DNA of 64,000 nt from Amblyornis subalaris (lineage: Eukaryota; Chordata; Aves; Passeriformes; Ptilonorhynchidae): assembly GCA_018881555.1 (NCBI GenBank), contig JACAXG010000165.1:802479-866478 (forward strand), given 5' to 3'. Position numbers and translations under genes: made by a program. Below the pieces are notes generated by a model. The model did not search any database and was not told the origin of the DNA. It saw only the letters and a list, made by a program, of their open reading frames with translations. Of the stretch, positions 26,201 to 38,175 are shown piece by piece. The first letter of the stretch is position 1. Each line of letters starts with the position of its first letter.

Positions 26201-29200
26201 CCACAGCCATGCTGCACTCCAGCGCAGGTGGTGCCTGGCAGACGGGTGCTCCCCTGATCCACCTGGCAGTAGAAATATGATTTATTCATCATTGTTTTCT
26301 TTGTTGCTTCCTACCAGCCTCCTGTACACAAACAGGCTTTTAGAAAAGCGGTGTTAGATAAATAATACATCGTGCTTGCCGCCAGCATGTGCATAACAAA
26401 AGCATCTGTGTAGATGCGTGTGTAGACGTGCGGGGTCTGCTCCGTGCTCAGTGCTGGCACCTCATCCCCAGGGGGGTCCCTGTTGTGCTATCCAGCCTCT
26501 GCAGCCTCGCTTTTGGTCACTTGGGTGCCTTTTTGTGCATCAGTACGTACCCACTGCCTGCCAGGTCATGGCTGTGGTGTGAAAAAGGTCCTTGGGTGAT
26601 GATCTGGCCCTGCCACGGGCACTGGGGAGAGGCTGGGTGCAAACAGCAGAAGTTTGGTGGCAGAAGGGCACTGGTTCTGGGGTCGTCCCCCAGCGCAGGG
26701 CAGCACAGAGGTCCTGCCCATGTGCAGGCAGGCTGTGTCCCAGCTGTACCTCTAGCACAAGCACATGCTGCTGTCGTGGACCCTGGAGTCTTTGCTGGCC
26801 CAAGACCGAGATGATGAGTTATGCAGGTGACCCCAAAAGCACACCATGGGCTCATTATCCCCCATCAGCCCAGTGCCTGAATGTGCCCCGAGTGCACGAG
26901 AAAAAATACCTCCTACAGAAGTGTTTGAGAGGCCTCTTAAAACTTTTATTGGTGCTATTTTTTGTATCCCTCCACCTGTGGAGCAAGGCATCTTTAGTAC
27001 GTTCAGCCCTCAGCAGGAGAGGAAAATTATAACTGATCCATTTCAGAAACCTCTGAAAGTGACCTAAAATAACTTTTCTATATATAAAAGTGTCATGATT
27101 TTAATGTCCATTATCTCATGACCTAGCAGAGCTAGGAAAAGCTCTTGTAGATCATTTTTAGTGGTTTCTAAAATGGATTGGTCACACTTCTCCCCTGCAC
27201 AGTGGGACTGAGGGTACAAGGACGACAGGGCTTTAGAGATGAGGAGGGAGACAAAAATCTGTGTCTGTGCTGGTGCATCCAGAGCTGTTTCATCCTCAAG
27301 GACCGCTTGTGGTGCTCTTCCCAGCTGAGCAGGGGTGCTGGGGCTGGTCGAGCTATTTCCAACAAGCTGAAGAGACAGAGGATAAATGGATGCAAAGCAT
27401 GGGGCACTGTGTGGTGGGAAAGCCAACTCTGTCCATGCCACTGGTCTTTTGTGGGATCTGCAGAGATGATGATCCTGGCCCCAGCTTTCACTGCCTATGG
27501 CAGCCCCAGATTCTGCTGGAGCATCTCGTGGCTTGTGAGCCACGTGCCCAGATGGGATGTGCTCGGCTCTGAGCTCGGCTCTGAGCCTTTCGTCGCCTCA
27601 CCCCGAGCTTTCGCAGTAAGGCTGATTGCAACCCAAGCCTCTGGGAAGTTGCCACAGCCAGGCATTAAACATGCTGGGTTTTCAGAGAGGACATCAGCAG
27701 AGCACATGGGAGAAGTGGCTCCCTGCCATGCGAGAGGTTAATAGACAGATTAGAGAGGGCAGGCGCTGTTTGTGGCGAAAGGAAAAGAGCTCTGCCTTTA
27801 CAGAGTTCAGCAGCTCCATGAAGCGACAGGGAAGTAAATATTTGCCAGAATTAGGGAGGCTGTGTGCAGGAGCCCACGGAGAAGTGCCCAAGCAGCTCAA
27901 CGTGTTGCTCAGGCTGTTTGTGGCGTGGGGCAGGTGCTGAGAGCTGGATGTCGTCTGAGGAGGATGGAGAAGGTTGGAGCAGGACGCCCCACGCCCAGAA
28001 GCACTGCCCGAAGCCTCAGGGCAGAAAAAGCCTTTAATGCCGCTCCCTTGATGGCTTTGTTTTCCTCCACTGCCTTTCTTGCTCTCTCTGTCGGCCTGAT
28101 GGGCTGGCCCACCTCCAAAGACAGCATTACAGAGCGCCGGATCGATTGGAGCCTGCAATTTTATTTGCTGTCTTTAAGAGCCTTTGATGGGCAGCATGAG
28201 CTGTGCCAGCGAGCGCCTTTCCTGGGAGAGGAGGGGAGCGGTTGCAAGCCGCCGTCTCCCCTAGGGAGATGAGGACCCTGCCACCAGCTTGGAGAAGACA
28301 CCATGATCAGGCAGGCAAAGAGAGCCCTCCTGACACACCAAGGTAGCTGAGAAGGGGCTTGCAGCCCTCTCCTTTGTGGTGCCTGGCAGTGCCATGGTCA
28401 CTGGTGTGGTGTCATGGTCACAGCCCCACGTGGCACATTGCACTGGCCCCACGCTCTGCCATGGGGTGAACTTTCTGCCCATCAAGCTGGAAAATGGGGC
28501 AGCTGCCTGACAACTCCCTCCTGGGCTGCTTGGGAGTGACGGCTCTCTGGAGAGATGGAGGTTGCGGGAGTGTCCCTGTGAGACAGCTTGTGTCTGCCCA
28601 GAAAGAGAGGGCACAGGCTGGGGTGAGGCAGGCTTCTCACAGCAGCATCCCTTCCTCTGCATCTGCCCTTGGACTCTGTACCAGGAGGGCTGAGGTGCGA
28701 GGATCATTCTGTTCCCCTTCTGCAGTCTCTCTTTCCACTTCTGGCTTGCTAAAAGGCACCAGAGGGTGAAAGGTGGAGAGTGCTGTGGACACCGAGGGTT
28801 GGGGCTGCATTTTGGGTTCAATCTCGAAGCAGAGGGCAGGATTTTCAAGGCAGTGAAAATGGGGCATCTTCAAAGGCTGCTGCAGAGTGGGGATGGCATC
28901 GGGAGGCAGTTTGGGCAGCCCTCCCTCCTTCTCCCAGCGAAACGAACCTGGAGGAGTGAGCCCGCCCCAGCCTCCCCAGCGGAGGAATTAGCACATATTA
29001 CAGAGAGCCAGATCCAGCGTGATACTGGAGACAATGGAGATAAATTATCCTCGGATGGACTAATTGTGGCGCATAGCAGTGCAGCATCTGGGGCCGTGCA
29101 GGTAGGGCTGGACCCTGCGGGACTTCAGGAATGCTCGATAAAGCCCCGCCTGCTTCTGCCCGGCTCCCCGGCCACTGCCGGTTCCCAGCGGGACAGCCGA

Positions 29201-29822
29201 GCACGAGCAGCAAGTGGGCGAGCACGCGCACGGTGGCATCCCCAGTGTCCCCGGCATCCCGAAGCAATATTCCCAGCCCCATCCCGAATTGCCGGGTGGC
29301 CGGGCAGGTGCTGTTATTCCACAGTGCCACCACGCGGTCACCCGGCACCCGGAGGCTGTCCCCAACCCCCCCGCACCCCTTCAGCCCCTCCGGGACACCT
29401 CCCGACAGCCCAGTGCCCCTTGCAAAGGGCAATGCTGAGTTTGCTCCCGCCTCGCCCTGGGGAGGCAGGGAAGGGGTTAAGGAGCCTGCGGAGAGGAGGA
29501 AGAGGATGGAGCTCCAGCGGGGATCAGGTCCTTGTCTCTGGCTTTGCGATCAGCCACGCTGTTTTGATGCAGAGGGTCTGCTTGAATAATTTAACTGGGA
29601 GGCTCATTAACCAGGCTCTGGCCTTCGTCTGTCGGCTGAAGGCTGAAATAGCCATTAGGAGGAACGCGGAGCGGAGCGGCACAGCCTTCTCTCCCGCCGG
29701 CCCCCTCCGTTCCCTCTCCCTCTCCTCCTTGCTCCCTGCTCCCTGACTCTGCTGCACTTGGCTCTCTTGCCCTCTGCTTCCTCCCTCTAACCCCTTCTCA
29801 GGGGCGCCGGCGGGTGTGCAAA

Positions 29823-29852
29823 CCCTGTGCCTCAGTTTCCCCTCTGTAAGCT
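29823..29852 (-). mobile_element. MIR-like SINE fragment
   Basis: The bases 'ctgtgcctcagtttcccct' followed by 'ctgtaag' match the well-known antisense MIR string tgcctcagtttccccatctgtaaaa. Only about 30 bp are recognisable. Confidence 0.4.
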
Positions 29853-31148
29853 GTAGTAGACTTTGTAGACTGCAGTCGCAGCTGGAGCTCGTTGCATCCC
29901 CCCAGAATGCTGTGTCCCCGAGTGTGCTGTGCCGGTGACGCCTGGGCTGTGCCTGCATGGGGCTGAAGAGGCCCCGAGGCTGCCAGGTCTGCTCGGTTTG
30001 TTTCAAAACCCCTGCTTGGAGAGGAAAGGATGTCCTGGGACACTCCTGGTGGATGCATGGGGATGAAGGCTATCAAAGGAAGGAAAACAGGGAACCCACA
30101 GGTCCAGACAGCCTTTACAAGGGGAATCCTGGTGCACATCCAGCCCAGGGAGTGTATTTCATAGCAAGGCATTGTGCCAGGGTGCTGCAGTGGGAGCCAA
30201 ATTCTGCTCTTAGCAATCAATGCAAGTGCCCGGGTACATAGAGGAGTTGACTTCCGTGTCAGGTCAGGTAAGATTTTTACCAACAAGGGCAAAATTTATC
30301 AGCTAAAAAGTATCGCATCTCGTTCGTTGCGTACACCAGCCCTCGGCATTTTGCAGTTTTCCTGCGGCTCTGGCTGTGCTCCTGCAAAGAGCAGAGTGCA
30401 AGTATGTCCAGGAAAGCCAATTGCAGTGTGAACACTTCAGTGGGTTTAAAATCCTCTTCTGCCTCTAACCTCTAGGACCAGCTTACAAGGCCAGAAGAAG
30501 GCTGCTCCCCTTGAGTGCTCTCCTCCTGTTTCCAGTTGCCTCTGTCTCTTTGGAGGCAGGGCCCTGGGATGGGATGCTCTGCCCCATGCCAAAAGCTTTA
30601 ACACCCCAGTCCTCCTGCAGAGCTGAATTTTCTCTGCTGGTTTAACATCGTTCCTCCTCATCTTGCCAGTGGTCCTTCTTCTTGCCTTTCAAGACCTCTG
30701 GTCATTTGGAGAATCATCCCTCAATAAGTTTATCACTCCCCAGGGATGTGGCAGAGAAAGCTGTGAGCAGTGTAGATTAATGGGGTCAAGAGAGAGCACC
30801 TCCTCCTCATCAGCAACATCTCTGTCACAGCCTCGAAGAAAATTTCCCCTGGTACCTTCAAACCCTGTCTGTCACTCCATCTCTCATTGGAGGCAGTGAG
30901 CTGCCTGAGGAGAGGGTGAGGTTTGCACAGGCCAGCCCAAAGCAAGGTCTCATGGAGGACCTGAGCAGAAGATATGGGACAAAGACCCACAGATACTTCC
31001 AGCAGCTGATAAACACAGGCCAGGCTCCCCTTGCAAACTCTCCCCTCCCAAGGCTGGCAGCAGTTGGGAGTGGAGGGTTGTACCCTTGCTCAGGACTTGG
31101 TGATAATCCCACCTCGGCAGGTAATTACCCTTTTTCTTTCCCTGGCAG

Positions 31149-31266
31149 CCCCCCCGAAAGAGCCCGTGCTGATGTGCCGGTCCAACAACTACCCGAAGGG
31201 TTTCTACTGCAGCTGGCACCTGCCCACTCCTACCTACATCCCCAACTCATTCAACATCTCTGTCAT
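31149..31266 (+). CDS. CNTFR: CNTFR exon A: start of cytokine-receptor domain (N-terminal FN3)
   Basis: 118-bp internal exon, acceptor CAG at 31146-31148, donor GTAAGT at 31267. Its first two bases complete a codon begun upstream, and its last two (AT) begin an Ile codon finished at 32084. It encodes 38 full codons starting Pro-Pro-Lys-Glu-Pro-Val. It carries the first disulfide pair of the class I cytokine receptor fold, Cys codons at 31175 and 31208 with ten residues between them, followed by Ser-Trp (Trp codon 31214). This is the C-X9/10-C-X-W signature. An N-glycosylation sequon Asn-Ile-Ser has its Asn codon at 31253. The peptide is near-identical to what I recall of chicken CNTFR and close to human. 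The preceding Ig-domain exon is not in the window. Confidence 0.97.
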
Positions 31267-32083
31267 GTAAGTGTCCGGGAAGAAAGGGTGCAGTGGGCTG
31301 AGTATTAGTCCCTGCAGCCTGGAGCAGGTCTCAAGTTGTGTATTGAAGTCCTGGGGTGGTGGGGCTGACCTGTGCTGAGCATATGGTATCGGTGTCCCAA
31401 AACCGGGCCTGGGGAAGGATGTTCCAGGGACGTACAAACTGGATGCTTGGGACTGGGGCTTTGTGCCAGGAAAGTTGCAATTTCCCTAGAGGGGACCAGG
31501 ATAGTGCCCATCTCGCAGGTGCCCTCTCCATGCCCCCCAAGACCGTCCTCTCTTCACCAGTTACATGCAGTGGATGTTGTGCCCACTGGTTTTTAGCACA
31601 TTTGGCACATCCACGGTCTTTGCTGCTGTAAGCTGGCTGTGGTCAGGCAGCAGCAGTGTCTCTCACCTGGAACTGGCCATGGCATGGCATCACTCTCTGC
31701 CCTGTGCCCAAGTTCTGGCACAGCCCTTACACAGGCTGGTGCTGTGTATTATCTTCTGGGGTTTGTGTCACCATCAGAAGGGAGACCCCGTTGCTCCCAT
31801 GGGAGGGGCAGACCCAACCCCAGCCCCAGCAGTGTCCCATTCTTTCCTTGGGGCCAGTGTGAGGACATTCACTGCAGTCTCTGTGTAGGCTTAGGATAAA
31901 ACCTCATACACAGGGGCCTACACAATTCACTGGCAGGAGGAAAGCAGCCCTTTGGCTGTAGCAGGGACTGGTGCTTGGGGACCACTGGCTTAGTGGGGAC
32001 GCTCAGTGGGCGCGATCTGCCTCCTCCCTCCAGCAGCTTGGGTGCATCCACAGGTAACAGCTCTTCTCACCTCTGCTTTCCAG
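31267..32083 (+). other. CNTFR: CNTFR intron between exons A and B
   Basis: 817-bp phase-2 intron, donor GTAAGT at 31267 and acceptor ctctgctttccag ending at 32083. I see no gene, repeat family or structured RNA in it. Confidence 0.9.
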
Positions 32084-32250
32084 ACACGGCACAAAAGACA
32101 TGGTCTGCGAGAAGGATGCCATTCCCAAAAACAGGTGTCACATCAGGTACCTCCAGCTCTTCTCGACAGTGAAGTACAAGGTGACTCTGACAGTCACGAA
32201 TGCCCTGGGCAAAAACTTCACCACCCTCACCTTTGACGAGTTCGCCATAG
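32084..32250 (+). CDS. CNTFR: CNTFR exon B: rest of N-terminal FN3 domain
   Basis: 167-bp exon. The first base completes the Ile codon; 55 full codons follow and the last base G begins a Val codon completed in the next exon. It reads His-Gly-Thr-Lys-Asp-Met-Val-Cys through Phe-Asp-Glu-Phe-Ala-Ile. The second conserved cysteine pair is at codons 32106 and 32136 (Val-Cys-Glu-Lys and Asn-Arg-Cys-His). A sequon Asn-Phe-Thr has its Asn codon at 32214. The Arg-Tyr-Leu-Gln-Leu-Phe-Ser-Thr-Val-Lys-Tyr strand is typical of bird CNTFR as I recall it. Acceptor ctttccag ends at 32083; the donor is GTAACT at 32251, slightly off the best consensus but in frame. Confidence 0.97.
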
Positions 32251-32732
32251 GTAACTTCCGCGGCAGCAGTCAGCCTCTCCAGGGCGGTGTGGGGTTGGCT
32301 TGCTCTGCGCACAGGGCACCCATCGCAGAGGTGGGGCACAGAAGGGACTGGCTCTCCAAGTGCAGCTTCTGCCTGTCCATGCCTGAGATGGAGATGGGGT
32401 CTGAGCCGTGCTGGCATCCCCCCTGCACCCCTCTCATTCCCACTGCCCTGCTGTGAGTGATGCCAGCACCTGAGCATCCCGGCGCAGCCAGGCGGGATGC
32501 CCACGGGCAGCCTCCGTGCTGGTCACATCGGTGGCCTGGTGCCATGCATGGTCCCACCCCCAGTGGTCCAAATTGCCAATGGTTGCTGGGCTCCTCCCTG
32601 CTTGGGAGGCTGGGGAAGTGGCTGCCATGCACCAGGGCAGAGAGCTGTGAAAACTCTGTGGTCCAAATGGTGTTGCCGTTCTAACCCCTCAGAGTGTCCC
32701 GAAAGGAGAGGTTTGGTTTTTGTGCTGGAAGC

Positions 32733-32862
32733 AGAGTCATGGGAATTAGGATTGGAAGGGAAATTAAGATGTCCCATTCTCCTCCCTCCATCTTTAGCCA
32801 GGATAAAGCTCTCCTGCAGTCAGCCTCCCCTAGCCTTTATGTAATATGCTCCTAAAAACCTT
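32733..32862 (-). mobile_element. Degraded CR1-type relic, antisense
   Basis: The bases from 'gagtcatgggaattaggatt' through 'ggaagggaaattaagatgtc', 'ccaggataaagctc' and 'gctcctaaaaacct' follow, in order, the reverse complement of an amniote CR1 3' region (atcatagaattaggattagaagggacc, aggtcatctagtcc, agcaggacc, ccttaaaaacctc). Heavily diverged. Assigned from recall, so moderate confidence only. Confidence 0.45.
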
Positions 32863-35757
32863 TTTCCCCCTTTTGTACCCTTTCACTGCCCTATCAGGGC
32901 AGTGGATGCTGTGCAATGGGGGCCGGGGAGCAGCAGGCCCCGTGGACTCAGGTATTTCCAAGGATGCTTCCCAACCATGTCCAGACCCACGGTGGAGATG
33001 TTGCCCTGACTGAAGGGCAGGCATGAACCAAGCAATCCAGTGCCAAACACAGCAAAGCAGGGAGCTTTTGCCACCATCCAAAGCCGGATTACAGCTGGTG
33101 CTGTGACATCCTCAAAGAGCAGGAAAAATAGGAGAGAATGGAGTTCAGGAATACGTTGAAAAACAATTTGCTGGTTGCATGTGGCAATTACTGAACCAGA
33201 AAAACAAATAAGTGAATCACTGAAGTGCAGCCAGCAGCTGGTCTTTGCCTTCGATGTGCTACGCATCGCAGTCTGGACAGGCTGGAAGTGCTGGAGTGCA
33301 AGAAGAGGAGCTCCACTGCTATACCAGATTTTCCCTTTCTACCCCAAATCCTGGAAATCATCAAACAAGGTGCCAGCTCTGAACAGAGCAGGGAAATAAT
33401 TTTGGAGCAGGGACTGTCCTGCCATATGTCAGCAGCCATGGTCCGTATCTGAAGCTTGTGTTCATCAGTGCACTGGGAACAAGGCAGAGAGCTTAGCAGG
33501 GAAGTGGTGGAGTTTCAGTCACTTGGGTGCCTTTAAATGGAAATGGTTGTGTTTGTGGAAGATACACTCCTTAAAAATGAAGGTAACCTCCAGCCTGCAA
33601 GGCCCAGGACAGCAATTAAACTGCATTTTCCAAGTTCCTTGCATTCCCTCCTGCAGGAGTTCAGGGCATCCTCTTGTAACATCTGCATCCCACCCATGCC
33701 CTGCCTGGCTTCCCAAACATCTGGTCCTCCATCCAGCACAGAAGGGCAACTCCCCCGAGGAAGCACACCCAGCTGCAGGCCTCGGGCATCCCAGCACCAG
33801 CACAAAGCTGGATCCAGCCCAGCGGTTTGAACTCAGCCCAGGTCGGAGGAGTGGTGAGCAGAGGCCAGTGCTACCCCGGGCCAGCCCTTAGCACGGGTGT
33901 ATTGCCTCTAGCAAGAGTGCCTGGAAGGGTGCAGGGTTCCTGGACACATCTCAGCACTTGCAGTGGGAGGGAGGTTAGACCACCCAGCACCACCTGGCAG
34001 AAGCTCCAGGATGGCACTTGTGGAAGGGACGATGGGCTGATGCTGATGGGAAGGGCCGTGTCCTGCACCAGCCCGCCCCCATAACCAGTTCAGTATCCAG
34101 TGGCCTTAAAACCTCCGTGTTCTGTAGGGCTGTGAAATTCTCCTCCTCAGGGTCTGGTACGGGTGCCGTGCATCAGCGGCACGGGCAGGGTGGTGACAGA
34201 GTGCTGAAGCAGGCAGTCACAGGCTTAGCAGATCATAACAGCATGAGCTCTGCTGCTGCTGAACAACAGCCACCACAGGAGTGGAGCTTCTCCTTGTGCC
34301 ATCCTGGTGTTTTCCAGTTAAAACAAGCGTATTAGGACATTTTGCCACGCAGTTTTGCCCCAACTTTCCTGTGATCCTCATTGAAGATTTAGTGTCTCTT
34401 CCAGCTCTCTTCTCTGCAGCTGCAATCCAGGACTGTGTCCCAGCTTGATGCATGCTGGAGGTGTGGATCTATCACCCAGTAGGTTCTCTGGGGATCTCTG
34501 CCAGCATCAGCTGGCCCAATGAGCTCTCATCTTGGGGATTTTGCTGGGTTTCCCTTTGCTAGTGAAGGGTGAAAAACCTACGGCTCAGGGCAAAGCCACT
34601 GCTTTGGCTCCTTGGAAAAATGCTGAGTGAGAGCATTGCACCATCTGCACACATCCTGCTAAAATGAAGAGACGGTGTCAGCCAGGACCTGGGTGTGATG
34701 CTTCTCCTGAAATCCACGGGCTGTGGTCATCAGAGCCTGCCTTCTGTTTCCCCCTTAGCCTGGAGAAAAACATCATACATTCTGCATGGAGGTTAAACTC
34801 CAGCCGTGCAGCCCTGATCTCGTGCCCTGCTGGGGACAGATCACCCTGGAGCCAAGGTGAGAGCAGTGCAGGGCAGGCAGCTCTCCCTGCCAGCACCATC
34901 CGAGCCGGGAGAAGACCCTCTGCTGGGTCAGACCACCCACCCAGCCCGGGCAAGCACGAAAGGCCCCCTGGGAAGGAGTGACCTCCTTTGGTTTTGCTTC
35001 TTCACTCCTTTCTCCGTCCCTGGAGCCGCCAGCAGAAAATCCCTTCCCCAGCCGCTCGGAAGATGGTCTCTAATTGAGTGGAAAATGACTGTACTTTCTT
35101 TGGCTGTCCTGAGCCCATGCCTCGCTGGCGGCCGTGCCCTGCTGGTTATTAGCTGCCAGCTGCGAAGGGTCACTCTGCATTGTCATTTCCAATGATGACT
35201 TGAAAAGCTTTTCCGGCCCTCTGGCCCCCGTCTCCCATTGGTAGGAGATCCGGACTGCCGTCCTCCCCGTCTTGCTCCTGGAAATTGTTTTCATAATTAC
35301 ATCTTCTGCAAAAGTATTGATATTAATCAAGGTGAATGTTAGGAGGTCCTGCAGAGCATTATGGACATCAGGGCTCCAGCCCCAGGCAGGAGGAGGTGGA
35401 AAAGGGGCTGTAGGGGAGAGGACCTGGAGGCAGAGGAAGATGCCAGGGAGGAGTGAGGTGATGTGTCAGGAGCCGCCACCTCCTTCGTGATGGCTGGGGC
35501 AGCATGGGGACACTTTTGGCCCACCAGGACACAACCCCACCTCCCTCACTTGTGTTTCAGCCCAAGAGCTGTGTTTTTTGCATCCCCCAGGAAAGCCAGG
35601 ACACCACCACCACACATCAGCATCCTGCCTCAGCACCCTTCTCCTTGTGTGATCCTGGGGGAAAATATGAGAAGACACACAGCATTAAAAGGAGGAAGGC
35701 AGCCTTGGACAGGGCCTTCCAGGCATGGCTGCCTTCCCCAGATCTGCTGCCCATTTC

Positions 35758-35790
35758 TTGTGTGACCTTGGGAAGGTCATCTGATCCTTC
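35758..35790 (-). mobile_element. MIR-like SINE fragment
   Basis: The bases 'cttgtgtgaccttgggaagg' and 'tcatctgatccttccag' resemble the antisense MIR string gtgtgaccttgggcaagtcacttaacctc. Very short, so uncertain. Confidence 0.35.
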
Positions 35791-36603
35791 CAGCTCCAGC
35801 TCTGGGGCGATGAAGATGCAGAGCAGAGAGGCTGCACAAGCACAAACGTGCCCATGTCTGTATGAAATTCGGAGTCTTTGAACACAGGTACACAGTTGCC
35901 TAAGCAGAAGGTCAGTTCAATTCATACTACTTAGGGAGGCAGAATTAAATTACCTAGACTGACATTTGGCTAAGACATGGAGTTTAATATCCCTCTGCTC
36001 ATGGAAAATGCCAGGGGATATTTAATGGCCGCAAGGGATCCATTTTAGTGTTCGCTGGAGAGGCGGGATGGGCGACGGGCCGCTCCATGCCACAGGGTCT
36101 CAGCTGCCTTCCTGAACTGCCAGATTCATTTCCAGGCGTGTCTGACAACAGCCAGGGGTGAGGGCTGGCTGGAGACCCCACAGTTCAGCGTGAGCATGTG
36201 GTGCCTTAAGGAGAAACTGCTCTCTGATGCTCTTCTTGCACTTCGAGCCCTCGCTCAGACACGGCAGCCAAAAACCAAGCGGGAAGAGCTGTGAGTAGCC
36301 TCCCGGCCAAGTCCCCTTCCCAGGAATGTCTGATGATGCTCCCTCAGCTCTGCAGGATAATATTACATCTGGTTTTATAGCCGCTTAACCAGTACTCAGC
36401 CTAATGCCCATCATCCATTATTATTATTACTATTACTGCTTTTATTATGTTACTGCCTGCAGGCCCTCGGTGAGGACAGGGCTCTATTATGCTGGCTGAT
36501 GTACAGCCAGACAGCCCCTGCCTCACCATGTGCAGGCTGAATGGAGGCAGACAAAGGCTGGGGAAGGAGGAGCGCTCGTCCCTATCTGCGGGGCATAAAG
36601 GAC

Positions 36604-36650
36604 TCCTTCAAGGTCACACAGAAATCAGGGAGTTGGACACAGCCCATCTC
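36604..36650 (+). mobile_element. MIR-like SINE fragment
   Basis: The bases 'tccttcaaggtcacacagaa' and 'atcagggagttggacacagcc' resemble the sense MIR core (cccaaggtcacacagc, agtcagtggcagagc). Short and diverged. Confidence 0.3.
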
Positions 36651-37060
36651 CCCTCGCTCCTTAGCTGGCCGCTGTGGGAGCAGCCCAGGTGTTTCCTGTG
36701 ATGAGCACAGCAGAATAAAATCTGTCCTAAGAGACACAGGTCTGTCCTCTCTGGACTGGCTGCCATAGGTGCAGTCCCCTCTCCTGGCTGTTGTGTCCCC
36801 AGTGCCTTGGAAGGACATGGCAGGAACAGTTTTGGCTTTGTGCTTTTGGAGGGGTTGGCACTGCTGTGCTCTGTAGCCTCAGCAGGAGTCCTATGGATGG
36901 AGAGACACACAAGGAGGAAGCAGGGACTTCTGGTTTTCCTGTTAACATGCAGTGCTGTTTGAAGGCTCGTGGCAGCTGGGAACAGTAGCTTGAAGCCGGG
37001 GCAGCCTTCCTGTGTGCACCAGCAACAGCTTCCAACTCACAGGAGAGCGACTAGGGGTCA

Positions 37061-37092
37061 CATCCCTGCAAAATGGGCATCCCTGCAAAATG
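37061..37092 (+). repeat. 17-bp tandem duplication
   Basis: Unit catccctgcaaaatggg at 37061-37077 is followed at once by a second copy from 37078, identical for 15 bases. Intronic, no function inferred. Confidence 0.85.
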
Positions 37093-38149
37093 ATTCCCAC
37101 CTCAACATCAGGACACCTTTCTTTCTGACTTCCCTCACCTGTCACAGTAGTATTTCTCGTTGCTGCCCAAGCACACTTGCCTTGCCCAGCTCAACTGAAT
37201 GTAATCACCCCTCTAGGCTGGCGTGCTAAAAACCAGGGCCAGGCTCCCTGCGCTGCCCCAGGGAGTATCCATTCCATCCATCCCTAGCCCGGCACTTTTC
37301 CTTCCCACTTCCTCACTGCAGAGCTGCAGTTCACCGTCATCTGCATTCGTTCAGCCGAACAGACTTTTGTTTTGCAAACCAAGCCTGCTGAGCCAATGCT
37401 GGATTTATACTTTTCCGTATGCGTTTGGACTCCAAGTCCCTGTCGATGGAAGCTGATGTCCAGCCCGAGCGCTGGGATTCAAAGCGAGCGGAGGAATCTG
37501 GAGCCATCTGGAGTAGCTCAGCACAGCACGGCCCCAGCAAAGCATTCCTGCTGCCGAGGATAAAGCTGTAAATGGAAAACTGTGCCCCGTCCTGCCAGAG
37601 AGACGAGTCCGCGGGAGCTGGGAGGTGGCCCTAGGCACTTACCAGCCACTCCCAAAGCCTGTGGGAGCCTCCTCTGAGCACCAGGTGTCGTGTGGATGGA
37701 GGAAGCTGTCCAGCCCTCCTTGCACCCACTGCTACAGAGGGGAGGTGATGGGAGACAGGGTGATGGTGAGGATGGTGGTGACAAAGGACTGCAGCAGGGT
37801 GTGAGCCAGGGTGCTGAGCAAGAGGGCTGGGGAGAGGGAGGTAGTGGTGGGCTATGCCTCAGGAAAAACAAGTCCCACTGAGGTAGCTGGGCTGTGGCTT
37901 CATTTCAGCACCCCCCCTGCCTCACCTGTGGACGAGGAAATGTGTTTTGAAGCATCACAGGCTGGTTTCTCCTAAGAAGAGCAAGTGGTGCTGGTGCAGG
38001 GACAGCTGCTGTGATGCCACCGTCACTCTGGAGCAGGAGTGGCAGCGAGCAGCTCACATGTGACTCCACTTGCAGCAGACTGGCCCCACATCAGCACCTA
38101 GTCCCGTCTGAGTGAGGGAGAGATGCTCTTCACGCATAGGGCAGGGCTG

Positions 38150-38175
38150 CAGGCAGGCAGGCAGGCAGGCAGGCT
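38150..38175 (+). repeat. (GGCA)n microsatellite
   Basis: About six uninterrupted GGCA units inside the intron between exons B and C. Confidence 0.9.

Larger units (their letters stand above)
1..31148 (+). other. CNTFR: Intron of CNTFR, partial (upstream of first visible exon)
   Basis: This 31-kb stretch carries no exon I can support. It should separate the Ig-like domain exon, outside the window, from the exon at 31149; it interrupts a codon after its first base (phase 1). It ends in a pyrimidine-rich tract and CAG at 31146-31148. Contents: CR1 relics at about 485-665, 8970-9250 and 17257-17556; MIR-like scraps at 7500-7582 and 29823-29852; short tandem repeats at 16855-16911 and 23209-23284; a palindrome at 15659-15686; CpG-rich patches near 3850-4150, 15240-15700, 24100-24530 and 29100-29360; and AT-rich, TAAT- or GATA-containing patches near 6000-6260, 10505-10605, 12460-12600, 20670-21015, 24625-24710 and 25890-25960 that could be conserved regulatory DNA. 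The rest is ordinary GC-moderate intron. Confidence 0.85.

Noticed and set aside
28766..29746. 326-codon open frame on the + strand
   Set aside because: Pro/Arg/Ala-rich translation typical of GC-rich DNA, no domain; lies in the CNTFR intron.
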